From assembly GCF_003086295.3 (NCBI RefSeq), contig NC_092054.1, forward strand, positions 32,518,393-32,582,392: 64,000 nt of DNA, in the 5' to 3' direction. The translations under genes were made by a program, and so were the position numbers. Of this stretch, positions 21,759-32,789 are shown piece after piece; the stretch's first letter is position 1; each line of letters opens with the position of its first letter. The notes under the pieces are model-generated. The model made no database searches and was not told where the DNA came from. It was given only the letters and a program-made list of their open reading frames with translations. This stretch comes from Arachis hypogaea (Eukaryota; Streptophyta; Magnoliopsida; Fabales; Fabaceae).

Positions 21759-23252
21759 GGCGTTCGCATCCCCCTTCTTTTTTGCCCCTTGTGCGTACGC
21801 ACGGACCTGTGTGCATACGCACAGATATCATTTTTTTGACATTCCATTTTCTCGAAAAAAAAAAAAAGGCTCTCTGTGCGTGCGCACGCACACCCCTTAT
21901 CACCCATTCTGTTCAGAGCACTCGCACTAGCTGTGCGAGTGCACCCTACCCTTTTTTTTCCATTTGTGCGTAAGCACATCTTTGTGCGCACGCACACATC
22001 ACCTTTTTCTTAAAAAAAAATCCTAGTGTGCATACGCACACATCTGTGCGCTCGCACACATCGATTCCACCTTCTGCCCAAAGTGCTCGCACACTCTGGT
22101 GCGTGCGCACACTCCCTTCTTTCAATTTCTGTGCGTACGCACGGCTCTGTGTGCACGCGCACAACCCTGTTTTCACACCACCCTACTTTTTTTCTTCTCT
22201 TATCTCGATTTCCTTTCTTCTTTTCTCTTTCCCTCTCTTCTTTCTCTTCTCCAACCATCATCCACCACTATCATTCGCCACCCACCATACTCCCCTTTGG
22301 TTACTTTGTTAGTTAGTGTTTAGTTAGTTAGTTAGTTAGTTATTGCATTAGTTAGTTTAATTTACTGTTTTGGTGCTAAGTGTTGGATGATTGAGTTGAT
22401 CTATGGATTCTGTTTAGATATTGCTGCTAAATTATTGATATTGTTATTGCTATTTATTGTTTGATAGCTTCATTGAGGTCACACTTTGTTGCTTGGTATT
22501 GGGTTATTCATGTTTAATTTTGCGCATACCAAGTACTTATGACATTGCCTTCATGAATCTTGTTGGAGTTCTAAGTTGCATGTTTTGGCCACCATGTAAT
22601 TTGATTTCATTATCTATAGTTAGGCACTTTGTTTTTAGTTGATGCATTTTTTGTTAAGTGATGCTTGTTATGATTGATTCTTATTTAAGTCATCTAGTTG
22701 ATGCATTAAAATTAAGGAATTGTAAAATTGGATCATAGGCTCACCTAGTGACATTTTTTGAGCTTTTTAAGCTTTGTAGACTATGCTTGCCATGTGTTCC
22801 ACTTCATGTCAATTAGGTATTGCAAACAAACTTTCTTCTATCATCCATTTCACAATTTCTCAATTCCTGCTTGAATACTCTTATGCTTCTTCCTTACTTG
22901 TTTGTTTATCTTATCCTACAAGTTTTCTTTAAAAGTATTTCAAGCACACTAGAATGAGTGAAGTGCATGTTCCTTTGTGTAATTGTGACATAACTTTCTA
23001 TGCTAGTGTGTGTGTTCTAAACCGCATAACTTAGAATACACACACTTGTTCCCTTTATGTCATAAACTTATTCACTCACTCATTTTAGTGATTCTTACCT
23101 CATTCCAACAATCTATGCTTCCTTGTTTTTGCATTTACTCGTCTTACGGTGTTATTTCCTCTTTTTTCATGAATGATTTATCATAAGCAACAAGGGAAGC
23201 GGGAGAAAGGGCATGCGGTAGCCGATTGATCCACCAGCTGAAGGTGGCAATC
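21759..23252 (+). mobile_element. E0: outermost retroelement fragment with GTGCGTACGCAC cluster
   Basis: Host sequence for both E4 and E6. It starts with a palindrome cluster (21791-22163), then a C/T-rich stretch (22165-22300) and TTAGTTAG repeats (22310-22340). About 900 bp of non-coding DNA follow, with AT-rich and T-rich parts. The C/T-rich block after a palindrome cluster parallels the 3' end of E1. No LTR ends or enzymes of this element are visible, so its class is inferred. No gene seen. Confidence 0.5.
21791..22163. repeat. E0 cluster of GTGCGTACGCAC palindromes
   Basis: Ten or more copies of GTGCGTACGCAC, GTGCATACGCACA, GTGCGTGCGCAC and GTGCGCACGCACA in pairs separated by 4-8 bases, pairs about 60 bp apart, with T-rich filler between. 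Confidence 0.9.
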
Positions 23253-24676
23253 TGATGAGTGGATATTTTATACGTTTTTTTACAATATTTTCATATAATT
23301 TTTAATGTGTTTTATTTATTTTTTATTAAGTTTTTATAGGTTTTAGTGTTAAATTCACATTTTTGGATTCTACTATGAGTTTTTGTGCTTTTGTACAATT
23401 TCAGGTATTTTCTAGCTGAAATTAAGGAGCTAGAGCAGAAGTCTGATTCAGAGACAGAGAAAGCACTGCAGATGCTATCCGGATTTGACCTATCTGCACT
23501 CGGAAGAGCTTTTCTGGAGCTACAAAGGTCCAAATAGAGCGCTCTCAACGGCTATGGAAATCTGACTTCCATAGCTTTCCAGAAATATATAATAGTTTAT
23601 ACTTTGCTTCGGATTAGAAGGCCCAAAACTGGCGTCCAACGCCAGCTTCCTGTCCCCTTCCTGGCATCCAGCATCCAAAAGCAGAGACCAGCGTCCAAAC
23701 GCCCAATAAGGGCCCCTATCTGGCATTCCACGCCCAAGAGACCTCATATCACGTGGATCTCATCAAATCTCAGCCTAAATACTCACCAAGTTAGCCCCAG
23801 AAGTGGATTTTAGTACTAAATAGACTATTTTACCCTTATTAGTAATTTTGTTTAATATTTAAAGGATTAAATTTATGTTATTCAGACCTTCAATCATCAT
23901 TTTCGCATAGTATACACGTTTACTTTGTATTTTACTTTCAGTATGAGTTTCTAAACCTCCTAGGTTGAGGTGAGGATCCCTGTTGAGTCCTATGAATTAA
24001 TAAAAGTATTACTGTTTCTTCTTCGATCTATGTTTGATTTACTTCTAAGATGTATATTCAATCTTCATCATGATGAATAGGATGATTAGACAATCAGCTC
24101 TGTTAATCACATTAAGACGAATGTGCCTGACAAACACCAACGTCTTCTTGGGTTCGTGTGAATACGTGGCCGGAAAGCACGAGGCAACAGCTAGGTTTAT
24201 ACATCTCTCAGACGGCTAATCTACGACTTTGTTGGAGACTTCTTGAGACACCAGTTCAGCCAATTTCCAGGGAGATTAGGGTCTTTGTGGTATAGGCTAG
24301 AATCTACAGAAGCAGCATTCTCTGATTCGTAGGATTCGACCTTGTCTGTGGCGTTTTGAGTAGGATCGCCAAGAGAATGAACTGCTAGAGCTTCACCCTC
24401 CGTCAGATTGAATGACCACGGGCAATGGCGTTTGATCTGGAGCAGAGGAGATCAATGACCACGGGCAATGGCTTTGATCACATACAGCCTGCCATAGAAG
24501 AAGATCATTCACAATGAAAGAAGACAGTAGTATCAGAGTTAATTCAGAAAGACAAAGCAACTCCAACTCTCAACTCTATCCTCGTGGGATCGACCCTTAC
24601 TCGCTCAGGTATTACTTGGACGATCCAGTGCACTTGTTGGTACAACAGTACGAAAGTGTGGGGATTTGTGCTACCA
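23253..24676 (+). repeat. E6 5' LTR
   Basis: About 1424 bp, TGATGAGTGG to GTGCTACCA; same layout as the E3 LTR but clearly diverged. The palindrome cluster CTGGCGTCCAACGCCAG lies at 23629-23738, again 376-486 bp from the LTR start. Conserved end segment near 24588-24640. Confidence 0.88.
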
Positions 24677-24682
24677 AGTTTT

Positions 24683-24700
24683 TGGCGCCGTTGCCGAGGA
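24683..24700 (+). promoter_or_regulatory. E6 primer binding site for tRNA-Asp
   Basis: TGGCGCCGTTGCCGAGGA, 17 of 18 matches to the tRNA-Asp complement. Confidence 0.9.
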
Positions 24701-26230
24701 TTATTGAGTTTAGACAAACTGAAGGATGGTCTTGCTCCCTAGATCAGGTAATTTTCATTTTCTTTTCTTTATCATTCCTAATTGAGTCTTTTAATTTTTG
24801 TTTTCTTCCTCCTTATTTTTTCTGAAAATTTTAAAACTTTTTCCAAAAACCTTTTTCAAAAAGTTTATTTCCAAGCATCCTTAGCTTTCTGTTTGAGAGT
24901 CTTTGTTTGTATTCTTGTTGAGTCTTTTATTTTATTTTCTTCTTCTTCAAATTTTCAAAAAAAATAAAAAAAAATTTTAAAAATTTTTATTTTATTTGTT
25001 TAATCTTTGTTCTTGTTTTGAGTCTTTTTGTGTTTGTTCTTATTGAGTTTCACGTTTTCCTTGGATCTTTCTTTCTAAAAATTTTTCAAAAATATTTTCT
25101 TTGGTTAAATCTTGTGTCAAGTATTTAAGTTTGGTGTTTTTTTGTTCCTTTTCTTTTAATTTTTGAAAATTATATTTTGGTCTTCTAAAAATTTTAAGTT
25201 TGGTGTTCTTTTTGTGTTCTTGAGTTCTTTGAATCTTTAAATTTTGTTCTTTGTGTTCTTGTTAGTCTTCAAAGTGTTCTTGAGTCTTTTTTGTGTTTTG
25301 ATCTTAAAATTTTTAAATTTGGTGTCCCATTATGTTTTTCCTCCAAATTTTCGAAAATAGGGGTATTAGATCTAAAAATTTTAAGTCTTGTGTCTTTTAT
25401 TTGTTTTTCTCTCTCATCATTAAATGCAAAATTTTTTTTATTTTTTTTCATTAATTTTCGAAAATTTTAAAATAAAAATTCAGATTTTAATTTCAAAATT
25501 TTTATCTTATCATATCTTAGTTTTCAAGTTTACAAAAATCAAATCTTTTCAAAAATAAAAATCATATTTTTCAAAAATCTTGTGATTTTCAAAATCTTAT
25601 CATACATTTTCCAAAATTTAAAAATCTTATCTAACCTTTTCCAAATTTTAAAATTTAAAAATTAAATCTTTTTCAAAATCAAATTTCAAAATCTTATCTT
25701 TTGAAAATATTTTTCAAATCTTTTTAATTTCTCATCTTATCTTTTGTTATTTCTTTTCTAATTTTAAATTTTAATTTCAAATCTTTTCCTATCCTATCTT
25801 CTATCTTATTTTAAATTCAAACCTTTTCTTAATTAATATCTTATCTTCTCTCTCTTCTTTTTTCAAAACCTCCTAACTAACTCTCATATCTTCTTAATTT
25901 TCGAAAACTCCCTCCTCTCTTCTCTCTTCTCTTTTTTGAAAATACACTAACTAATTTTCAATTCTTTTTAAATTAATTAATTTAATTTTCAAAATTAATT
26001 AATTAATAAATAAAAACAAAAATATTTTAATTCTTATTTACTTTTCTTATTTATACTTCTTCTCATCTCCACTCATATCATTCGACTTCTATCCCTCTCT
26101 CTCTTCTTCCATCTTCACTTCTATTTCTCTCTTCTTTCTTCACATCTCACTTTAAGGAGGCGCTTCTTGCTAATTGGCACAAAAAGCTTTCTTGTGCTTT
26201 CTTTTTCTTCTTTTTCTTTTCTTTTTGTTT
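24701..26230 (+). other. E6 T-rich untranslated leader
   Basis: About 1.5 kb, T-rich and A-rich, with AAGTTTGGTGTTTTTTTG near 25126 and AAGTTTGGTGTTCTT near 25196. Same style as the E3 leader but without the tRNA-like segment. No gene. Confidence 0.7.
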
Positions 26231-27982
26231 ATGACCAGGAATAGGGATAAAGAACCCCTCTTAACTCCTGATCTTGAACCTAAGAACACTCTAAGGAGGC
26301 ATTTACAACAAGATAAAGCACAACACTCCAGAAGAGACCTTTCAGAAAGTTTTGAACAAGAAAGAGAGGACATGGCCAAACCTCAAGAGGAGCCAAGAAA
26401 GGTCCTTGGTAACTTCACCATGCCTACGTCTGACTTTTATGGCAGAAGTATCTCTGTACCTGCCATTGGAGCTAACAATTTTGAGCTTAAGCCTCAGTTA
26501 GTCTCTCTTTTGCAGCAAAACTGCAAATTCCATGGACATCCAATGGAAGATCTACATCAGTTTTTAGCTAAGTTTCTTACAGATTTGTGATACTATAAAG
26601 ACTAATGGAGTAGATCTTGAAGTCTACAAGCTTATGCTCTTTCCCTTTGTAGTGAGAGACAGAGCTAAGCTATGGTTAGATGCCCAACCAAGAGAGAGTC
26701 TTGACTCTTGGAAAAAACTGGTTAATGCTTTTCTGGCTAAATTCTTTTCTCCACAAAGGATGAGCAAGATTAGAGTGGAAGTTCAAACCTTCAGACAAAG
26801 AGAAGGTGAATCCCTCTATGAAGCTTGGGAAAGATACAAGTAACTGATCAAGAGATGTCCTCCTGACATGCTCTTAGAGTGGTCCATCAAAGGCATGTTC
26901 TATGATGGCTTGTCTGAGATATCCAAGATTTCATTGGATAGCTCTGCAGGTGGATCTCTCCACTTGAAGAAAACAACTGTAGAAGCAAGAGAACTCATTG
27001 AGATAGTTGCTAACAACCAGTTCATGTGCACTTCTGAAAGAAATCCTATAAACCATGGGACCTCTAAAAAAAAGGAGTTCATGAAGTTGAAACTCTGAAT
27101 GCCATACTGGCTCAGAATAAGATCTTGACCCAACAGGTCAACATGATCTTCCAGCATCTGACTGGAATACAAACTGCAGCTGGCAGTACTCCGGAAGCTT
27201 CTTATGAAACAGAAGCTTATGATCCTGATCAATCCACCATGGAGGAGGTAAATTATATGGGAGAACCCTATGGAAACACCTACAACCATTCATGGAGGAA
27301 CCATCCTAACCTCTCATGGAAGGATCAACAGAAACCTCAGCAAGGTTTCAATAACAATCAAGGTGGTAGGAACCAGAATAGGTTCAACAATAGAACACCA
27401 TTCCCATCTTCTCAAGGGAACATAGAAACCTCTAAGCAGAGCCTTTCTGACTTAGTTATTCTGGATTCCAGCCTCTCTAAGACCACTCATAGTTTCATAA
27501 ATGAAATAAGGTCCTCCATTAGAAACTTGGAGGTACAGGTTGGTCAACTGAGCAAGAGGATCCCTTAGACTCCTCCTGACACTCTTCCCAGTAACACTGA
27601 GGTGAATCCAAAAGGAGAGTGCAAGGCCATAACCATGGAGGTTAAGGCCGAGCCTGAGGAGAATGGGGTGGCATTGAACATTAGTGAAGAAGCCTTCACT
27701 AGGCGTTCAACGCCCACAATGGCAGCAAACCTGGTGCTGAACACCAGTGAAGAACCCCTCATTGGGTGTTCAACGCCCATCCTAGCAGCAGAGCTGGCGT
27801 TGAACGCCAGCCAGGGAGCACTGGCTGGGCGGTCAACGCCCAAACACCTAGGCTTCTTAGCGCTGAATGCTAGTGAGGAACCCCTCACTGGGCGTTCAAC
27901 ACCCAACCAGGTAGGCTTTCTGGAACTGAACGGCAGTGAGAAGCCCCTCACTGAGCATTCAATGCCCACTCAACCAGGGAAG
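26231..27982 (+). pseudogene. E6 gag with repetitive palindrome-encoded linker, broken
   Basis: Likely start ATG 26231. Gag core: FELKPQLVSLLQQNC, LFPFVVRDRAKLWL, FLAKFFSPQRMSKIR, GESLYEAWERYK, LDSSAGGSLHLKKT, homologous in order to the E3 gag. Then NHSWRNHPNLSWKD, an Asn/Gln/Arg-rich part and the helix IRSSIRNLEVQVGQLSKRI. Damage: an extra base near 26577 (frameshift), TAA 26841-26843, a frameshift at the A-run near 27067-27074 and TAG 27566-27568. After the last stop the same frame enters a 21-residue tandem repeat (27665-27982), where E5 is inserted. Confidence 0.85.
27665..27982 (+). repeat. Coding minisatellite, five 63-66 bp units made of paired palindromes
   Basis: Five units encode variants of L-x-LN-x-SEEPLTGRSTP-x4 (first unit 22 residues, the others 21). 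Each unit contains a GCGTTGAACGCCAG-type palindrome (read as LN-A-S) and a GGGCGTTCAACGCCC palindrome (read as GRSTP). The repeat is in frame with gag. Confidence 0.85.
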
Positions 27983-29557
27983 TGGTGCACGAAAATTACA
28001 CTCACACTATGTAATTCCGCACAACTAACCAGCAAGTGCACTGGGTCATCCAAGTAATACCTTACATGAGTAAGGATCGATCCCACGGAGATTGCCGGCT
28101 TGAAGTAAGCTATGGTTATCTTATTATTTTTAGTCAGGATATCAATAGGGTTCTTTAGTTTTAATTGTAAAAAGTGAAAGAGCATGAAATGAATATTTGT
28201 TACGCAGTAATGGAGAATGGGTTGGAGTTTGGAGATGCTTTGTCCTTTGAATTTCTGCTTTCCTACTGTCTTCTTCTTCACACACGCATGTCTCCTTCCA
28301 TGGCAAGCTGTGTGTTGGTGGATCACCGTTGTCAATGTCTACCAACCGTCCTCTCAGTAAAAAGGGTCCATATACATGGCTATTCATCTGTTTGTTCTCA
28401 CTTGTGTTGGAATAGGATCCAGTGATCCTTTTGCGTCTGTCACTACGCCCAACGTTTGTGAGTTTGAAGCTTGTCACAGACATCCCCTTCCAGATCCTAC
28501 TCGGAATACCACAGACAAGGTTTAGACTTTCCGGATCTCAGGAATACTGCCAATTAGTTCTAGCTTATACCACAAAGACTCTGGACTCACGAATTGAACG
28601 CTCTGTTGTCAGGAGAGACAGTCAAACTCGTTAGCCAGAAACCCAAGAGATAAACGTTCAATCTAAGGTAGAACGGAAGTGGTTGTCAGGAACGCGTTCA
28701 TGGATTGAGAATGGTGATGCTTGTCACGGATCATCACACTCATCCTGTTGAGGTACGAACGAATATCTTAGAATAGAGACAAGCAAGATTGAATAGAAAA
28801 CAGAAATACTTGTATTAATTCATCGAGACGCTGCAGAACTCCTCACCCCCAACCATGGGGTTTAGAGACTCATGCCGTCAAAGGTACAATTTCAGATGTA
28901 AAAATGTCATGATGTCCAAAATAAATCTCTAAAAGTAGTTTATATACTCAACTAGTAACCTAGGTTTACAGAAAATGAGTAAACTAAGATAGATAGTGCA
29001 GAAGTCCACTTCTGGGACCCACTTGGTGTGTGTTGGGGCTGAGCATTGAAGCTTTTACGTGCATAGGTCATTCTTAGAGTTAAACGCCAGTTTGTAACCT
29101 ATTTCTGGCGTTTAACTCTGCTTTGCAACTTGTTTCTGGCGTTTAACGCCAGAATAGGGCAGAAAGCTGGCGTTAAATGCCGGTTTGCATCGTCTAAACT
29201 TGGGCAAAGTATGGACTATTATATATTGCTGGAAAGCCCTGGATGTCTAATTTACAAAGAAATTGAGAGCGCGCCATTTGGACTCTTGTAGCTCCAAAAA
29301 TTCCATTTCGAGTGCAGGGAGGTCATGATCCAACAGCATCAGCAGTCCTTTGTCAGCCTCTAAATCAGATTTTTGCTCAGGTCCCTCAATTTCAGTCAGA
29401 AAATTCCTGAAATCACAGAAAAACACACAAACTCATAGTAAAGTCCAGAAATATGAATTTTGCTTAAAAACTAATAAAAATATACTAAAAAGTAACTAAA
29501 TCCTACTAAAAACTATATTAAAACACCCCAAAAAGCGTATAAAGTATCTGCTCATCA
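27983..29557 (-). repeat. E5 3' LTR
   Basis: About 1575 bp, same family as the E3 LTRs but clearly more diverged than those are from each other. The palindrome cluster (29078-29185) lies 372-480 bp from the LTR start. Confidence 0.9.
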
Positions 29558-30759
29558 CAACACCAAACTTAAAATGTTGCTTGTCCCCAAGAAACTAGAT
29601 AAATAAAATAGGATAGCACGAAAATCAAGAGGCAATCTCAGAGTTTTACATGAAGCTCAATTCTAATTAGATGAGCGGGGCTGGTAGCTTTTTGCTCCTG
29701 AACAGTTTTGGCATCTCACTTCATCCCTTGAAGTTTAGAATGATTGGCATCCATAGGAACTCAGAATTCAGATAGTGTTATTGATTCTCCTAGTTTAGTA
29801 TGTTGATTCTTGAACACAGCTACTTTATGAGTCTTGGTCGTGGCCCTAAGCACTTTGTCTTCCAGTATTACCACCGGACACAAAAATGTCACAGACACAT
29901 AACTGGGTGAACCTTTTCAGATTGTGACTCAGCTTTGCTAAAGTCCCCAATTATAGGTGTCCAGAGTTCTTAAGCACACTCTTTTGGATCACGACTTTAA
30001 CCACTCAGTCTCAAGCTTTTCACTTGGACCTGCATGCCACAAGCACATGGTTAGGGACAGCTGGGTTCAGCCGCTTAGGCCAGGATTTTAGTCCGTTAGG
30101 CCCTCCTATCCATTGATGCTCAAAACCTTGGATCCTTTTTACCCTTGCCTTTTGGTTTTAAGGGCTATTGGCTTTTTCTTTTTCTTTTTCTCTTTCCTCT
30201 CTCCTTTTTTTTTCACTGCTTTTTCTTGCTTCAATAATCAATTTTATGATTTTTCAGATTATCAATAACATTTCTCTTTTTCATCATTCTTTCAAGAGCC
30301 AACAGTTTTAACATTCATAAACAACAAGATAAAAAATATGCACTGTTTAAGCATTCATTCAGAAGACAAAAAGTGTTGCCACCACATATAAATAATTTGA
30401 ATTTTTCTTATTAAGAACTCGAAAAAAATTGCCTCCTTATTCTAAAAATATCTGCTATTTTATTCATGTTTAATGATGATGAGAAAAATAAATTATAGCT
30501 TACTTGGAGATGATAAAAATAAAAAACAAGAATACTAATTACTACTACTCATATGACTCCTAAGATAGATTTCTAATAGCAGAAGTTATCACAGAATTAA
30601 GATTAGGACTGAACAACCTTTATTTTGGGAGATGGATGCTCCTTCAATTTGTGGGTTGCCTGGACCTTCAAGAGAAAGCTTCTGGCGCTTCAGCTCCTGT
30701 AATTTATGCCCTTGCTTCTCCTGTTCCTTAAGCAGTTTGCAGATCATAAAATTTTGATT
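29558..30759 (-). other. E5 3' non-coding region
   Basis: Inverted match to 16590-17697 of E3. Begins (minus strand) after the third ORF; ends with GGGGACAAGCAACATTTTAAG and the AAGTTTGGTGTTG motif abutting the LTR. A pyrimidine tract lies at 30175-30220 on the plus strand. No gene. Confidence 0.75.
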
Positions 30760-31743
30760 CTACTGTTCTTCCTTGAGTTGATCCATAGTTTCTTGCAACT
30801 TGGTCACAGATGCTTCTAGGCGGGTCCAGTAGTCAATCTGAGGGATTTCTGGGAGGAACTCCTGCGCTCTCCTTTTGATGGAGTTTTCTTGTACTTGTTG
30901 TCCCTCCATTGACTTCTTGGTGATTGGATGTTTGACTGGGATGAACTCATCTACTCCCATCTTCACCCCAGCCTCTTTACATAGCAGAGAAATCAAGTTT
31001 GGGTAAGCCAACTTGGCGTACTTGGAGTTCTTATTTGCAATTGTGTAGAGCTCACAAGAAATCAGTTGATGAACCTCCACTTCATTTCCTTGCATAATAC
31101 AGTGGATCATCACTGCTCTCTTGATAGTGACTTCGGAGCGGTTGCTGGTAGGCAGTATGGAACACCCAATGAAATCCAGCCAGCCTCTAGCAATTGGTTT
31201 GAGATCTCCTCTCTTGAGTTGATTTGGAACACCTTTTGTGCTGGTTGTCCACTTGGTTCCAGGGATGCATATGTCCTCTAGAATTTGGTCCAAGCGCTTA
31301 TCATCACATACCATTCTCCTATTAAAGGATTCTGGATCATCTTGTAGTTGAGGTAGCTTGAAGACCTCTCTTATTCTGTCAAGGTGGAAGTGAATCATCT
31401 TCCCTCTGACCATGGTTCGAAAGGTATAGAAAGTGGTTCCAGTCATTCTCTGCCTCTCTGTTTGCCACAGATTTGAGTAGAATTCCTGAACCATGTTTCT
31501 ACCCACTTTTGTCACAGGATTAGCTAGAATTTCCCAGCCTCTGTTTCGAATTTGCTCTTGGATCTCCGGATATTCGTCTTCTTTCAGATCGAATTTTACT
31601 TCCGGGATCACTGACCTTAGACCCATTATTTTATGGTAGTGGTCCGAATGTTCTTTGGTTAAGAACCTCTCTTGATTCCAAAGTGGTCTTGGATTATTCT
31701 CTTTCTTGCCTCTTGAAGTGGTTTATTTTCCCTCAGGAGCCAT
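30760..31743 (-). pseudogene. E5 third ORF: plant transposon protein domain (Athila env-position ORF), nonsense at codon 7
   Basis: The open part, 31626-30760, encodes 288 residues beginning MGLRSVIPEV. In the same frame an upstream ATG at 31743 is followed by a TAA at codon 7 (31723-31725) and then by coding-like sequence that joins the open part without a gap, so the original start was probably 31743. Motifs include WEILANPVTKVGRNMVQEFYSNL, RTMVRGKMIHFHLDRI, ARGWLDFIGCSILPTSNRSEVT and a C-terminal coiled coil (ASVTKLQETMDQLKEE). I recognise this as the putative plant transposon protein domain found between integrase and the 3' LTR in Athila-type elements. Role unknown; no signal peptide or membrane segment seen. 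Confidence 0.75.
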
Positions 31744-32290
31744 GATCTTAGTGAGTCTTAGCTCAGTGATCACGCAAAACACACCAAACTTAGAGGTTTG
31801 CTTGTCTTCAAGCAAAAGAAAGGAAAAGAGAGGAGAAGGAGGAGAGCCAAATTCGAATTGTGGAGGAGAAGGGGTGGCCGAATGGCAATTTAAAAAGGGA
31901 GGGGTGGGTTCGAAAATTTTTGAAAAAGATATGATAGAAGATATGATTTGTAAAAAGATAATTATGATATGCAAAAGATGTAATTTTAAAATTGAAAAGA
32001 TAGGAGATAGTTTTGAAAAAGATAAATCTAAATTTGAAAAGATATTAACAAGATATATAGATGAATATATTTTGAAAAAGATTTGAAGAGAAATTAAAAA
32101 GATATATGAATTTTGAAAAAAGTTTGAAAATAAGGAAAGAATTTTAGGATTAAGAGTTATATTTTTTTTTTTTGAAATTTGAAATTGAAAAGATGAGGAT
32201 TTGAAATATGTTTATGCAAGAAATTATTGATGAAAACATAAAAATTAAAAAATTTTGGGTTGGAAAACAAAAATTACCTTCCCTCCACAT
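31744..32290 (-). other. E5 AT-rich untranslated stretch upstream of the third ORF
   Basis: A purine-rich plus strand with many GAAAAAGAT repeats; contains ACACCAAACTTAGAGG (31781-31796), the inverted AAGTTTGGTGT motif, just upstream of the third-ORF start. No gene. Confidence 0.55.
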
Positions 32291-32291
32291 T

Positions 32292-32592
32292 CCTGGCGTT
32301 AAACGCCCAAACACTGCTTGTTTTGGCCGTTTAACGCCCAGCCAGGTACCCTGGCTGGCGTTAAACACCAGAAAGTCTTTATCACTGGGCGTTTTTCTAA
32401 ACGCCCAGGATGCTGTAGTTCTGGCGTTAAACGCCCAGAATGGCACCCATTATAGCATTTAACGCCCAGAAGTTGCTTGTTTTGGGCGTTTAACGCCCAG
32501 CCAGGTACCTGGCTGGCGTTAAACGCCCAGCCAGGTACCCTGGCTGGCGTTAAACGCCAGAAAGTGCCTCTTACTGGCGTTTTTATGCCAGT
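32292..32592. repeat. E5 internal palindrome cluster GGGCGTTTAACGCCCAG
   Basis: About ten copies of CTGGCGTTAAACGCCCAG, TTGGGCGTTTAACGCCCAG and decayed versions. Each pair is separated by CCAGGTACCCTGG-like sequence, itself a small inverted repeat. One 33 bp block is repeated at 32336-32360 and 32500-32560. Confidence 0.9.
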
Positions 32593-32720
32593 GAGCTTCT
32601 TTTCTCTGCTCTGAATCCTTCTGTAGCTCTGTGAACTCCTGTAAATGAGAATTAGTTCTGATGATAACTTATTAAACTCCTATAATTATTATTTAAATAG
32701 CAAATAAACTACAGTAATGG

Positions 32721-32736
32721 CTGTGTTGCCTCCCAG
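32721..32736 (-). promoter_or_regulatory. Stem-loop CTGGG-AGGCAA-CACAG in E5
   Basis: Minus strand; 5 bp stem with one mismatch, loop AGGCAA, preceded by AAGAAGCGCTTG as in E3. Lies between the integrase end and the palindrome cluster. Confidence 0.55.
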
Positions 32737-32789
32737 CAAGCGCTTCTTTATCGTCTTTAGCTAGACCTTACTAAGCTTTAATCTAGTCT

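Larger units (their letters stand above)
23253..27982 (+). mobile_element. E6: Ty3/gypsy (Athila-like) element, 5' part only
   Basis: A 5' LTR (23253-24676), tRNA-Asp primer site, T-rich leader, and gag with a repetitive linker are present. At 27982/27983 it is interrupted by the minus-strand element E5. Because the 5' half of E5 is missing, no E6 continuation is seen to the right, so protease, pol and 3' LTR are absent. CAATC (23248-23252) would be one TSD copy. Confidence 0.85.

Noticed and set aside
21791..22163. CRISPR-like array
   Set aside because: Repeats are short palindromes with variable spacing in a plant retroelement, with no leader or cas genes.
21745..22323. Several overlapping ORFs with Cys/His/Arg-rich translations
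   Set aside because: They are translations of the GTGCGTACGCAC array and the C/T-rich block in all frames.
24514..24825. 103-codon ORF at the end of the E6 LTR
   Set aside because: It crosses the LTR end and primer binding site, so it is not a natural coding region.
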